Source: Brevibacillus laterosporus
GTDB lineage: Bacteria; Bacillota; Bacilli; Brevibacillales; Brevibacillaceae
NCBI GenBank assembly: GCA_007833815.1
Contig: CP033464.1
Coordinates: forward strand, 1,869,501-1,933,500
Direction: 5' to 3'
DNA length: 64,000 nucleotides
Program-made: the position numbers and the translations under genes
In this document: positions 27,516-36,542 of the stretch, in pieces
Layout: each line of letters opens with the position of its first letter
How positions within the stretch are numbered: the first letter of the stretch is position 1
Notes under the pieces: model-generated
Seen by the model: only the letters and a program-made list of their open reading frames with translations
Told to the model about the DNA's origin: nothing
The model's database searches: none

Positions 27516-27792
27516 GGAAAGAATAGAACAGATAAAAGAGATAGTTACGAAAAAGCTAAAATTGACTCACGTTGTCAACTTAGATGAATCCATGCGTTTA
27601 CAGGAAGATTTATTGATTGATTCGATCATGCTCCTTCAGTTGATTGTTTATATTGAGGAAGATTTGCAATTGATGGTTCCGGCAAAAGAACTGGACCCAC
27701 GAACTTTTCTTACTGTTGGGTCATTGCTTGACTTTATCGAGCAGTTGCAGCCAGTTAGCTCTAATGCTCTATCGCCTGCTACTAATAAATAG
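27505..27792 (+). CDS. asbD: Aryl carrier protein AsbD
   Basis: 95-aa phosphopantetheine carrier. The attachment Ser is Ser40 in LLIDSIMLLQ. ATG 27505 lies downstream of GGAGG in the end of asbC, and the two genes overlap by 11 bases, so they are coupled. It carries the 3,4-dihydroxybenzoyl group for transfer by AsbE. Confidence 0.88.
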   Translation: MKREERIEQIKEIVTKKLKLTHVVNLDESMRLQEDLLIDSIMLLQLIVYIEEDLQLMVPAKELDPRTFLTVGSLLDFIEQLQPVSSNALSPATNK

Positions 27793-27836
27793 ATTCTATC
27801 GATTTTGTACCAATACGGACAGCTCAGGGGGATTTC

Positions 27837-28820
27837 ATGATTAAGGTTCATTGCTTAATTAGTTGCTTTTGTGAAGTAATCAAACGATACACTCATGTGG
27901 ACTACCGGCCCTATTATTTTGGTGTCTGGGATGCTGATTTTGTTAAGAAGGAAGATGGGGTTCTTACCTACTATACGGACAATCATGAACCAATTATAAA
28001 TGGATTTGAACACCTTTTTAGTGCCAAAGTACAGGAATGGTACGATTCTGATAAAGAAAAAGAAAGTAATTTGCAAACCTTTTTAGAGTTACTTGATTCT
28101 CACAATGAGCATCAGTTTGTGCTTGTACAGATTGACATGTCACTTATACCCGAACGTGATAATAAGTTCGCCCTAAAACCGTTTCCTCATTTTTTGATGA
28201 TTTCTAAAACAGAGAACGAGGACGAGTGGTTTATGTTCGACCCAGATTTTCGTTGGGAGGGAAATGTAAAAAAGTCAACGGTCATAGAAGCTTTTTTGCA
28301 AAATCCATTCGGAGGCGGCTATTTGTTTGATGCTAGGGATATCGTAGCACCTTCCTATGAAAAGAGTGAGCAGTACTTCCATGCCACATTTCAGCGGAAT
28401 CACAATGAATTTACCAGCAGTCTGAAAGCACTAATCACAGATATGGCAGAGGAGAAGAATGGATATTCTCTCGATATGCTACTACCGGCTGTAAAACAGG
28501 TGAAAGTGATTGCGATTCGTAAATATAGTTATGAGTATGCGTTTCTATTTTTTAAAGATTATTTACAATATTCCCGTGATGAATTTTTACGGTTGGCCTA
28601 TCAAATTGAAGATGTTGTACAGGCTTTTACAACGGCACAATATCTGGCAGTTAAAATGTCTATGACTAAAAATCTAGCACTGCTACCGCCTATCATCGAG
28701 GCTCTGGATGAAGCAGACGCGATTGAGCTACAAATTAAGGAAGAACTAGAGAGACAGTTCGTACAGTGGACGCTGATAGATAGAGAAGCTGTGACCCTAA
28801 ATGAAGAGGAATGGAGGTAA
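27837..28820 (+). CDS. asbE: Petrobactin biosynthesis transferase AsbE
   Basis: 327-aa protein placed between the carrier and the dehydratase as in B. anthracis asb, where AsbE transfers the catecholate from AsbD to spermidine-citrate intermediates. Features: an N-terminal DUF6005-like segment with CLISCFCEVIKRYTHVDYRPYYFG (split: CLISCFCEV and HVDYRPYYFG) and FEHLFSAKVQEWY. No classical condensation motif is visible, in line with AsbE being a distinct family. Ribosome site AGGGGGA. Assignment rests on context and length. Confidence 0.85.
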   Translation: MIKVHCLISCFCEVIKRYTHVDYRPYYFGVWDADFVKKEDGVLTYYTDNHEPIINGFEHLFSAKVQEWYDSDKEKESNLQTFLELLDSHNEHQFVLVQIDMSLIPERDNKFALKPFPHFLMISKTENEDEWFMFDPDFRWEGNVKKSTVIEAFLQNPFGGGYLFDARDIVAPSYEKSEQYFHATFQRNHNEFTSSLKALITDMAEEKNGYSLDMLLPAVKQVKVIAIRKYSYEYAFLFFKDYLQYSRDEFLRLAYQIEDVVQAFTTAQYLAVKMSMTKNLALLPPIIEALDEADAIELQIKEELERQFVQWTLIDREAVTLNEEEWR

Positions 28821-28825
28821 GATAG

Positions 28826-29674
28826 ATGAAATTCTCGCTATGCACAATTTCTTTTCGCCATCAGCTAATCTCTTTTGCCGATATGGTTGAATATGCTAGG
28901 TATCATGATTTTGACGGTATCGAATTATGGGGTATTCACGCTCAGCACTTGTATGATGGGGATCGAGAAAAAGCAGAAGAACAGCTTCGGACCTTAGCAA
29001 AACACGACATGCAGGTATCGATGCTCAGCGACTATTTAGATATATCTTCACACCAACCATTCTCAAAAACATTGGATAAAGGCAAACGGTTGATCTCCTT
29101 AGCTAAATGGTTAGGGGTCAATCGAATACGGACGTTTGCTGGGCAGAAGGCAAGTGTTGAGGTATCTGCCAATGAGCGTGCGCTATATGTAAAGCATTTG
29201 AGCGAACTATGCGATCTTTGCGGTGATAATGGGATGGAATTGCTTTTAGAGACCCACCCCAACACACTGACTGATGACTTGCCCTCGACGCTGACTTTAC
29301 TAGAAGAAATTAATCATAAATCAATGGCAATCAATCTCGATTTTCTGCATGTCTGGGAATCTGGCGCTGATCCAATTGAAAGCTTTGAAAAGCTACAACC
29401 ATGGGTGCGCCACTATCATTTGAAAAATATCGTTTCTTCTGAGCATCTCGGTGTTTTTCAGCCTAATAACGTGTATTCACCAAGTGGAAGTCGAGAAGGA
29501 ATTGTACCTTTAGCATATGGGGCAGTAGACTATAGTTCTATTCTAGATGTTATTGCCAAGACAGAGCATTTTGCTTCTATTGAATGGTTTGGCCCAAACC
29601 CAGCCAAAGTATTGAGCGAAGAGGTGAAGTGGTTACGCCAACAGGTGCCTGTTCAGTCATTAAGTCTTTTATAA
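28826..29674 (+). CDS. asbF: 3-dehydroshikimate dehydratase AsbF
   Basis: 282-aa xylose-isomerase-like TIM barrel making 3,4-dihydroxybenzoate from 3-dehydroshikimate. Metal-binding residues expected for AsbF are visible: Glu in LLLETHPNTL, Asp and His in INLDFLHVW, His in RHYHLKN, and Glu in SIEWFGPN. Length matches (about 280). Last gene of the operon, five bases after asbE. Confidence 0.92.
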   Translation: MKFSLCTISFRHQLISFADMVEYARYHDFDGIELWGIHAQHLYDGDREKAEEQLRTLAKHDMQVSMLSDYLDISSHQPFSKTLDKGKRLISLAKWLGVNRIRTFAGQKASVEVSANERALYVKHLSELCDLCGDNGMELLLETHPNTLTDDLPSTLTLLEEINHKSMAINLDFLHVWESGADPIESFEKLQPWVRHYHLKNIVSSEHLGVFQPNNVYSPSGSREGIVPLAYGAVDYSSILDVIAKTEHFASIEWFGPNPAKVLSEEVKWLRQQVPVQSLSLL

Positions 29675-29751
29675 CACGCTCATGCAAAAATAAAGGTTTA
29701 GTATCATGAGTTAAGTGCGATCTAAACTTAAGAAAGTGGTGATGACTCCCA

Positions 29752-29819
29752 GTGTCTATTATAAAACAAGGAAGCCTATTTGATATACAAGAATTATTCG
29801 ACTTAAAACCTCCCAAACG
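29752..29819 (+). pseudogene. 5' remnant of an IS1182-type transposase
   Basis: About 22 codons (SIIKQGSLFDIQELFDLKPP) typical of the start of IS1182-family transposases, after which the frame is interrupted by unrelated IS3 sequence. Bases 29784-29819 repeat at 42551-42586 with one difference in 36, in the same orientation. Left marker of the putative island. Confidence 0.6.
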
Positions 29820-29985
29820 AACAGGCGAATTCTTCCGACTTTAGCGAGGAGTAGAAGGATTCAATAACAGCATTATCATGGCAATTTCCCTTACGGGACA
29901 TGCTTGTGGTAATGCTTTTTTCTTTTGCTTTATTGTGAAAAACGTATAACGTATAAACGGAACTGTTCTGTGAAAATAAAGTCAT
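29815..29985 (-). pseudogene. IS3-family transposase (OrfB) fragment
   Basis: The reading frame contains SMSRKGNCHDNAVIESFYSS, the highly conserved DDE-proximal motif of IS3/IS150-group OrfB proteins. Both ends are missing: no DDE glutamate region and no terminal repeats remain. It abuts the IS1182 remnant on the other strand, so at least two insertion or deletion events occurred here. Confidence 0.75.
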
Positions 29986-30093
29986 TACCTTCGGATTGAA
30001 GAGGATGCGGTGTCCAGAAAGGATTAATTATGTCCATAAAAAAACTGTCAATTTGTCCTAACGCTCCCAGCTAAACCATTCAACACAGAGGGG

Positions 30094-30527
30094 GTGCACG
30101 GCTGGAAGGAAATTGAAGAGATCATTGGGACAAAATTTCCATCTGATTATAAACAGTTTATAAGTTTGTATGGAACGGGTGGTATAGATGATTTTTTGTG
30201 GATTCTAACCCCTTTTGTGAACGATGAAAATGTTAATCTTATTGCTAACCTATGATTCGAGATCCAAAAACTACGAGTATCCGTTATCAATGACGGAGTT
30301 TTTATATGAAATTTTGAGTAAAAATCTGATATGTAAAGTATTCCCTGATGATTTTCTGGATGATTTTCCAGAGTTTATTTCTTATAATGTAGAGAATCTA
30401 CTTTGATGCCAGTTGTTCAGTTCCTGACGCAGAATTTTCTAGAATTTCAGCGATGAGTGATGGTACTGATTTGACGCTTGGTGATGTGGTGCGCCGGATC
30501 CGAGAAGAATTAATGCAATTATTTTAA
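30094..30527 (+). pseudogene. Decayed SMI1/KNR4 (SUKH) immunity-type gene
   Basis: Pieces of one SUKH-fold protein in shifted frames. Frame 1 from GTG 30094 has HGWKEIEEIIGTKFPSDYKQ and FISLYGTGGIDDFLW, stopping at about 30255. A second frame has YDSRSKNYEYPLSMTEFLYE and CKVFPDDFLDDFPEFI, stopping at 30406. The first frame register then resumes with YFDASCSVPD and LGDVVRRIREELMQLF to TAA 30527. SUKH proteins often give immunity to contact-dependent or polymorphic toxins. No toxin gene is nearby. Clearly non-functional as read. Confidence 0.65.
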
Positions 30528-30572
30528 CCATAGCTGAAAAATAATACTTTCAACTTTTAGGAGTATGAAAAA

Positions 30573-32180
30573 ATGAAGCGGTTTTCTAATATAAAATTTA
30601 ATTTAAAGCTGAAGATGATCTTGCTCATCAGTTTTTTGATTATTGGAATATGTATTATTTTTGCTGTATTTCTAGAACGTTTTATATTGAATATGGCTGA
30701 AGAGCAAATAGGAAAAAGAGCCTTAAGTCTTGCACATAGTGTAGCGAATATACCGGAAATTAGAGAAGCTTTTAAATTGGAAGAGCCCTCTTTAGTGATT
30801 CAAGATATCGTTCAGCCGATACAGCAGGAGTCAGGAGCAGAATTTATTGTTGTTGGGGATACGGAAGAAATTAGATATTCACATCCTAATCCGAGCTATA
30901 TTGGGGAGAAAATGGTAGGAGGCGATAATGATAGGGCCTTGCTTCATGGCGAGTCCTATGAATCAAAGAAGGAAGGAACGCTAGGGGTATCGATTCGGGG
31001 AAAAGTGCCAATTTTCTTTGAAGGGAAGATTGTGGGGGTAGTGTCTGTTGGTTTTCTCAATAATGATATACAAAGAATTGTTGCGGACCAAAGTAAATCA
31101 TTATGGTTAACATTAAGTATTATAATTCTATTGGGAATTTCTGGAGCTATCTTTATTGCTTATTATATAAAAGGATTATTGCATGATATGGAGCCTGAGG
31201 AGATTTCTCATTTGTATCTTCAGAAGGAAACTATTTTACAGTCAACACATGAAGGAATTATTGCAGTGGATAATAATGGGGCAATTACGGCTATTAATAA
31301 AGCGGCCAAAGACATTCTGTTCACACAATTGGCGCAGAAACAAATGAATTATGTGGGCTCATTAATTAAAGTGATTGTTCCTTCACTAGATATTGATGCG
31401 TATGTGAAACATAGAAGCCGATTTTTTAACCGGGAAATGGTGCTTGGTGAAGATGTCGTTCTTGTCAATCAGACACCCATTTTTAGTGAAGATGCATTCA
31501 CGGGGATTGTCTATACTTTCCGTAAAAAAACGGAGTTAGAAAAAGTGACAGAGGAACTTTCTAGAATTAAACAATATGCTAATGCGCAGCGGGCACAAAC
31601 ACATGAGTACTCCAATAAACTGCATATCATACTTGGGTTAGTGCAAAACAATCGAAAAAATGAGGTGATAGATTTTATAAAAAAAGAAAGTAATATCCAG
31701 CAAGATAGGTTGAAGTTTTTATCGGAAAAAGTAGCTGACCCTCTTATTCAGGCATTATTTCAAGGGAAGTTTAACCAAGCAAATCAGCTTGGCATTTCTA
31801 TGGTCATTCATCCAGACAGCAGGTTAGATTATCCATTTTCAGAGGTGAAGCAGGATGTGCTTTTAACTGCGTTGGGTAACGTGATTGAAAATGCATTGGA
31901 GTCGGTAAAACAAAAGGAAGGCGGTCAGCGTAAGGTTTCAATCTTTTTTACTGATATTGGGGACGATTGTATTTTTGAAATTGAAGATTCGGGTTCGGGG
32001 GTGGCTGAAAAGAATATCACTCGCATCTTTGAACAAGGATTTTCAACTAAGAAGGGCAACCATAGAGGAACAGGCCTAGCTCTTACGAAGCTGATGCTAA
32101 ATAGTGCTCGCGGTGAGATTTTTTTAGAAGAAGGAGAACTCGGAGGAGCTTGTTTTATTATCATCATACCAAAGGATTGA
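30573..32180 (+). CDS. citS: CitS/DcuS-family sensor histidine kinase
   Basis: 535-aa membrane kinase. N-terminal helix (MILLISFLIIGICIIFAVF), an extracytoplasmic PASc3/sCache-like domain (about 40-170, with GDTEEIRYSHPNPSYIGEKM), a second helix (SLWLTLSIIILLGISGAIFI), a cytosolic PAS domain, then a SpoOB-type dimerisation helix with the phospho-His in THEYSNKLHII and an HATPase (ENALESV, GTGLALTK). This layout marks citrate/C4-dicarboxylate sensors. The citrate transporter downstream supports CitS over DctS. Overlaps or abuts the regulator gene. Confidence 0.88.
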   Translation: MKRFSNIKFNLKLKMILLISFLIIGICIIFAVFLERFILNMAEEQIGKRALSLAHSVANIPEIREAFKLEEPSLVIQDIVQPIQQESGAEFIVVGDTEEIRYSHPNPSYIGEKMVGGDNDRALLHGESYESKKEGTLGVSIRGKVPIFFEGKIVGVVSVGFLNNDIQRIVADQSKSLWLTLSIIILLGISGAIFIAYYIKGLLHDMEPEEISHLYLQKETILQSTHEGIIAVDNNGAITAINKAAKDILFTQLAQKQMNYVGSLIKVIVPSLDIDAYVKHRSRFFNREMVLGEDVVLVNQTPIFSEDAFTGIVYTFRKKTELEKVTEELSRIKQYANAQRAQTHEYSNKLHIILGLVQNNRKNEVIDFIKKESNIQQDRLKFLSEKVADPLIQALFQGKFNQANQLGISMVIHPDSRLDYPFSEVKQDVLLTALGNVIENALESVKQKEGGQRKVSIFFTDIGDDCIFEIEDSGSGVAEKNITRIFEQGFSTKKGNHRGTGLALTKLMLNSARGEIFLEEGELGGACFIIIIPKD

Positions 32181-32191
32181 AGGGGATAGCT

Positions 32192-32914
32192 GTGAAGGAA
32201 ATATTTTATGTACTTATTATCGAGGATGATTTTAGAGTGGCTGATATTAATCGTCAATATGTTGAAAAAACAGCTGGCTTTGCCGTTCAAAAAATAGTAA
32301 AGAGCAGAAAAGAAATGTTAGATTATCTTGAAAGTAGTGAAACTATTCCGGATATCTTTTTATTGGATTTATATATACCCAATGTAGAAGGAATGGAATT
32401 ATTCTGGCAGATTCGTCATTCTTACCATGAAGCTGATATCATCATCGTCACTGCTGAAAAGGAAGTAAAGTCTATTCAGGAATCTCTTCGCGGCGGCGTG
32501 TTTGATTATATCGTAAAGCCTGTAGATGAGGAGCGCTTTAGTCAAACATTATTAAAATATAAAGAATACCGGGGCATCCTGTTATCCAAGAAGGAAATGG
32601 AACAAGGTGATATAGATGCTTTATTTGGCTTTCGTCGTATTCCTGATTCTTCCGCAAGGGTTGATGCAGATCTCCCTAAAGGAATTGACTCTCTTACTTT
32701 GAATAAGATTCATCGCTTATTCACAAAAACGGAAATTGGTGGAATTACGGCTGTTGAATTAAGTTCCGAGCTAGGCATTAGCCGTTCTACTGCGCGGCGT
32801 TATTTAGAATATTTAGTTTCTCTAAAAGTGGTAAAAACGAAGCTCATCTATGGTACTGTAGGAAGGCCGGAACGAAGATATATAATCTGTGAAACTTATG
32901 AACAAAATCATTAA
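32192..32914 (+). CDS. citT: CitT/DpiA-family response regulator
   Basis: Receiver domain with acidic pair EDD, phospho-Asp59 (FLLDLYIP) and Lys in YIVKPVDE, followed by a C-terminal HTH (ELSSELGISRSTARRYLEYL) as in CitB/DpiA regulators. The start is GTG 32192 with AAGGGGA upstream; an earlier in-frame ATG (32150) lies inside the kinase gene and lacks a ribosome site. It probably activates the citrate transporter gene that follows. Confidence 0.87.
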   Translation: MKEIFYVLIIEDDFRVADINRQYVEKTAGFAVQKIVKSRKEMLDYLESSETIPDIFLLDLYIPNVEGMELFWQIRHSYHEADIIIVTAEKEVKSIQESLRGGVFDYIVKPVDEERFSQTLLKYKEYRGILLSKKEMEQGDIDALFGFRRIPDSSARVDADLPKGIDSLTLNKIHRLFTKTEIGGITAVELSSELGISRSTARRYLEYLVSLKVVKTKLIYGTVGRPERRYIICETYEQNH

Positions 32915-33010
32915 AATGAAAAAATATTGTTTTTATGTTCAGAATATTTATACTCCGCTGCATCCGTGATAATTTCATACTAATCTAAAACGATAATTTT
33001 TACACTGAAT

Positions 33011-33024
33011 TGTAAACGCATTCA
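33011..33024 (+). promoter_or_regulatory. Probable cre (CcpA) site before the citrate transporter
   Basis: TGTAAACGCATTCA fits the cre consensus with one mismatch, about 60 bases ahead of the transporter start. B. subtilis citM is known to be repressed by CcpA and activated by CitT, so the arrangement is consistent. Confidence 0.55.
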
Positions 33025-33082
33025 TTCTATATGGAATGAGGTTAAGTGTGAAAAGTTGCTATCACGGAAAGGGGATATCATT

Positions 33083-34408
33083 TTGAGTCTTAGTTTGATT
33101 GGTCTTATTACTATTTTAATTATTGTCACATTGCTTATCAGCGGAAAAGTGATTCCGATTGTTGCAATGGTTATACCACCGTTACTAGGCGCATTAATGG
33201 CGGGTTATAGTTTCGTAGAAATTGGAAGTTTTTTTGGAAGCGGCGTAAGCTCTGTCATAAATGTTGCGATTATGTTTATTTTTGCTATTATCTTTTTTGG
33301 AATTATGCAAGATGTTGGACTCTTTGATCCATTAATTAATAAAATGGTTGTTTTTTCACAGGGAAATGTGATCACAGTTAGTGTCGGAACAGTTTTAGTG
33401 GCAGCGATTGCCCATTTAGATGGATCTGGTGCTTCGACATTTTTAATTACCATTCCTGCGCTTTTACCAGTTTATAAGCGTTTAAAAATGAATCCATATT
33501 TGTTACTCCTATTAGTAGGGGGAAGTGCAAGTATCATGAATATGATTCCGTGGGCTGGTCCTTTAGGACGAACAGCTTCAGTCTTAGAAATGGATGTCAC
33601 GGAATTATGGAAACCGCTTATTCCTATCCAAATCATCGGTATGATTCTAATGATTGCTTTAGCAGTTCTTCTAGGCATGAGGGAGAAGAGAAAAATCATC
33701 AGGAATTATGGTTCGTTAGAGTCTGCAGCATCTCTTGAAGAAGCAGTAGAAGAACAGGATGCTTCAATCAAGTCTGAGCAGGAAAACGATTTGGCTCGTC
33801 CTAAATTACTTTGGATAAATGCTTTTTTAGCATTAACGGTAGTTGGTGTGCTTGTGGCAGGAATCATCCCAGCAGGCTTGGCTTTCATGATAGGGGTAAG
33901 TATTGCATTGCCGCTTAACTTCTTAAAGGTAAATGATCAGATGGATAGATTGCGTGCACATGCACCAAATGCTCTTACAATGGCATCTATCATTCTTGCA
34001 GCTGGCTTATTCTTAGGAATACTAAATGGGACAGGAATGCTCAATGCAATTGCCAATGACGTCGTTAAGGTACTTCCAGGAACCATTGCTCCTTACCTGC
34101 ATATTATCGTCGGTTTGTTAGCTGTGCCGTTTGATTTAATATTAAGTACAGATGCGTATTACTTTGCGCTGCTTCCAGTGGTAGATCAAATTGCTGCCAG
34201 CTTTGGAGTCGCTTCTTTATCCACTGCGTACGCCATGGTTATCGGAAATATCGTCGGTACGTTTGTGAGCCCGCTTTCACCAGCTCTTTGGCTTGCGTTA
34301 GGTTTAGCCGGTCTGGAAATGGGACGTCATATCCGCTACTCTCTTTTCTGGATGTGGGGAATTAGCATGCTCCTCGTAGTACTAGGTATATCAATAGGAA
34401 TTATTTAA
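33083..34408 (+). CDS. CitMHS-family citrate (metal-citrate:proton) transporter
   Basis: 441-aa secondary transporter with about 11-12 helices in two repeats. Conserved features include AHLDGSGASTFLITIPALLP and the mirrored GGSASIMNMIPWAGPLGRT of the CitM/CitH family. The likely start is TTG 33083, 8 bases after AAAGGGG; the longer TTG at 33056 has no ribosome site. Located right after citST, so probably citrate-inducible. Citrate is also the backbone of petrobactin made by the operon 3 kb upstream, though a functional link is only a guess. Confidence 0.87.
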   Translation: MSLSLIGLITILIIVTLLISGKVIPIVAMVIPPLLGALMAGYSFVEIGSFFGSGVSSVINVAIMFIFAIIFFGIMQDVGLFDPLINKMVVFSQGNVITVSVGTVLVAAIAHLDGSGASTFLITIPALLPVYKRLKMNPYLLLLLVGGSASIMNMIPWAGPLGRTASVLEMDVTELWKPLIPIQIIGMILMIALAVLLGMREKRKIIRNYGSLESAASLEEAVEEQDASIKSEQENDLARPKLLWINAFLALTVVGVLVAGIIPAGLAFMIGVSIALPLNFLKVNDQMDRLRAHAPNALTMASIILAAGLFLGILNGTGMLNAIANDVVKVLPGTIAPYLHIIVGLLAVPFDLILSTDAYYFALLPVVDQIAASFGVASLSTAYAMVIGNIVGTFVSPLSPALWLALGLAGLEMGRHIRYSLFWMWGISMLLVVLGISIGII

Positions 34409-34524
34409 CTATTATTAATAGAGCCTTATTTTTCGCAGTTAAAAGGAGATAGGACTAAAACTATTATCATTCCGTATTGACAGATCCAATCATATTATTG
34501 TAGCCTTATATTAATAACTGAATA

Positions 34525-34756
34525 TAACCTCACTTTTTCTGGTGAGGTAGAGGCGCGGTATTTAACAGTCTTTAGCGGAGCGTAAGGAGCTTAGATGCTA
34601 GAGAGAAGGAAATGTCGCCGAAATATGCAGTATCCTTAAATATTGCATATTGGGTCTGCAGTTAAGAGTTGCAGGACTGTCTCAATAAACGACCCGGTTT
34701 ATTGAGGTGAACTATCTCAAATGGGAAAGGCAGAGGATTTAGGTTAGCGGTATATG
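34525..34756 (+). ncRNA. Lysine riboswitch (L box)
   Basis: Conserved L-box elements in order: GGTGAGGTAGAGGCGCGG (34541), an AACAGT / GGAG internal-loop region, AAGGAAATGTCGCCGAA (about 34607), TGGGTCTGCAGT, ACTGTC, and GGTGAACTATCTC (34706). These match the B. subtilis lysC leader as I remember it. TAACCT at 34525 can pair with AGGTTA at 34751 to close P1. A terminator hairpin follows, so lysine binding should switch off the ABC transporter genes downstream, identifying lysine as the likely substrate. Confidence 0.9.
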
Positions 34757-34770
34757 TTAAAGACCTGAGT

Positions 34771-34798
34771 TCATCTCGGGTCTTTTTTGTATACTTTT
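34771..34798 (+). terminator. Riboswitch-controlled terminator
   Basis: AGACCTGAG / CTCGGGTCT stem with TTTTTT, 50 bases before the substrate-binding protein gene: the expression platform of the lysine riboswitch. Confidence 0.88.
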
Positions 34799-34847
34799 TT
34801 ATATTTTGAATATCTAACTAATATAATAAATAAAGGGGGAAAATAAT

Positions 34848-35687
34848 ATGAGAAAAAAGTTATCTTTATTTGCGGCTATCACATTGATAGCTAGTATTTT
34901 ATTAGCAGCATGCGGGACAAGTGATTCTGGTAGTTCAGGAGACTCTTCAGAGGGCGGCACATTTAAAGTAGGTCTTGAAGCAGGCTATGCACCATTTAAT
35001 TGGACACAAATGGATGATGCAAACGGCGGTGTAAAAATTGATGGCAATGTAGAATACGCAGGCGGGTATGATGTGGAAATCGCCAAGAAGATTGCTGAAG
35101 GATTAGGGAAAGAGCTAGTCATTGTTAAAACTGAATGGGATGGACTTGTTCCTGCCTTAACCTCTGGCAAAATTGATGTAATTTTAGCAGGGATGTCACC
35201 AACTGATGAGCGCAAGAAAACGATTGATTTTTCTGATAACTATTACAAATCAGATTTAGTGATGGTCGTTAAAAAAGGCGGAGAATATGAAAATGCTTCT
35301 TCTATACAGGATTTCAAAGGGGCAAAGGTTACAGCTCAATTGAACACATTCCACTATTCAGTCATCAACCAGATTGATGGCGTTTCACAGCGACCGGCAA
35401 TGGATAGCTTCCCGGCGATGCGTGTGGCCTTAGAATCAGGCGTAATTGATGGTTATGTATCTGAACGTCCTGAAGGAGTAAGTGCTTCAGCAGCAAATGA
35501 TAACTTTGCGATGGTAGAATTTACAGAAGGCTTTAAGACATCAGAAGATGATACAGCCATTGCAGTAGGCTTAGCAAAAAATAGTAAACTTACAGAAAAA
35601 ATAAATGAAATACTAGCAGGTATCTCAGAGGAAGATCGAATCAATATTATGGATGCTGCCATTAAGAATCAGCCAGCAGCAAAATAA
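34848..35687 (+). CDS. Amino-acid ABC transporter substrate-binding lipoprotein (probably lysine)
   Basis: 279 aa. Lipoprotein signal peptide with lipobox ILLAAC (Cys23) and a Ser/Gly-rich spacer. SBP type 3 fold: VGLEAGYAPFNW, GYDVEIAKKIAEGLGKEL, GMSPTDERKKTIDFSDNYY. The family binds polar amino acids; the upstream lysine riboswitch points to lysine. Ribosome site AAAGGGGG. First gene of a three-gene operon. Confidence 0.92.
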   Translation: MRKKLSLFAAITLIASILLAACGTSDSGSSGDSSEGGTFKVGLEAGYAPFNWTQMDDANGGVKIDGNVEYAGGYDVEIAKKIAEGLGKELVIVKTEWDGLVPALTSGKIDVILAGMSPTDERKKTIDFSDNYYKSDLVMVVKKGGEYENASSIQDFKGAKVTAQLNTFHYSVINQIDGVSQRPAMDSFPAMRVALESGVIDGYVSERPEGVSASAANDNFAMVEFTEGFKTSEDDTAIAVGLAKNSKLTEKINEILAGISEEDRINIMDAAIKNQPAAK

Positions 35688-35751
35688 TAATGATGAAGCT
35701 GGCTGCATGTTGATGTAGTCGGCTTCAGTGTTTAAGGAGGTTACAAGAAGT

Positions 35752-36522
35752 ATGAGCTTAGATTGGATGATAAGAATCGCTGAGCAAAACTGGCCGATGT
35801 TTCTGCGCGGTGCAGGAATTACCCTTCTAATTGCTTTAATAGGGACAATCGTTGGTGCGATTATTGGGCTGCTGGCAGGTATCATTCGCACGATACCAAT
35901 GCCTGGACGGGGAGTAAAACGGTTTTTCCTAAAAACCTTGAACGTAATCTTATCAATGTATATTGAATTTTTCCGAGGAACACCGATGATCGTGCAAGCG
36001 ATGGCCATATTCTACGGAGCTGCATTAGCATTTGGCTGGCATATAAATCCGATTATCGCAGGTGTAGTCATTGTTTCGATTAATACTGGTGCCTATATGG
36101 CTGAAATCGTCCGCGGGGGAATTATATCCGTTGATAAAGGTCAATTTGAAGCGGCGCAGGCTATTGGGATGAACCATATTCAAACGATGATGAATGTCGT
36201 CTTGCCTCAGGTGATCCGCAATATACTTCCTGCTACCGGGAATCAATTTATCATAAATATTAAAGATACCGCTGTTCTAAGTGTAATCTCTGTTACAGAG
36301 TTATTCTTCCAGACAAAAACGGTATCAGGCAATAACTTTAGATATTTCGAATCGTTCTTTATCGCATGCATTATCTATTTTGTGATGACTTATTCAATTA
36401 CGCTTATCTTGCGTTATTTTGAAAGAAAATTGGATGGCTCGGATAATTATATGATTACTGCCAGTCAAATTGACACGGCGGAAGATATTAAGCGTAAAGC
36501 CAATCATACACCAGGAATGTAG
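35752..36522 (+). CDS. Amino-acid ABC transporter permease
   Basis: HisMQ-type permease with about five helices and the EAA loop ([36 protein letters not shown]). The start is ATG 35752 with AAGGAGGT 10 bases upstream; the in-frame GTG at 35728 overlaps the spacer before that site and was rejected. Acts with the binding protein and ATPase on either side. Confidence 0.92.
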   Translation: MSLDWMIRIAEQNWPMFLRGAGITLLIALIGTIVGAIIGLLAGIIRTIPMPGRGVKRFFLKTLNVILSMYIEFFRGTPMIVQAMAIFYGAALAFGWHINPIIAGVVIVSINTGAYMAEIVRGGIISVDKGQFEAAQAIGMNHIQTMMNVVLPQVIRNILPATGNQFIINIKDTAVLSVISVTELFFQTKTVSGNNFRYFESFFIACIIYFVMTYSITLILRYFERKLDGSDNYMITASQIDTAEDIKRKANHTPGM

Positions 36523-36542
36523 CTGAGAGAGGAGGGTATAAA

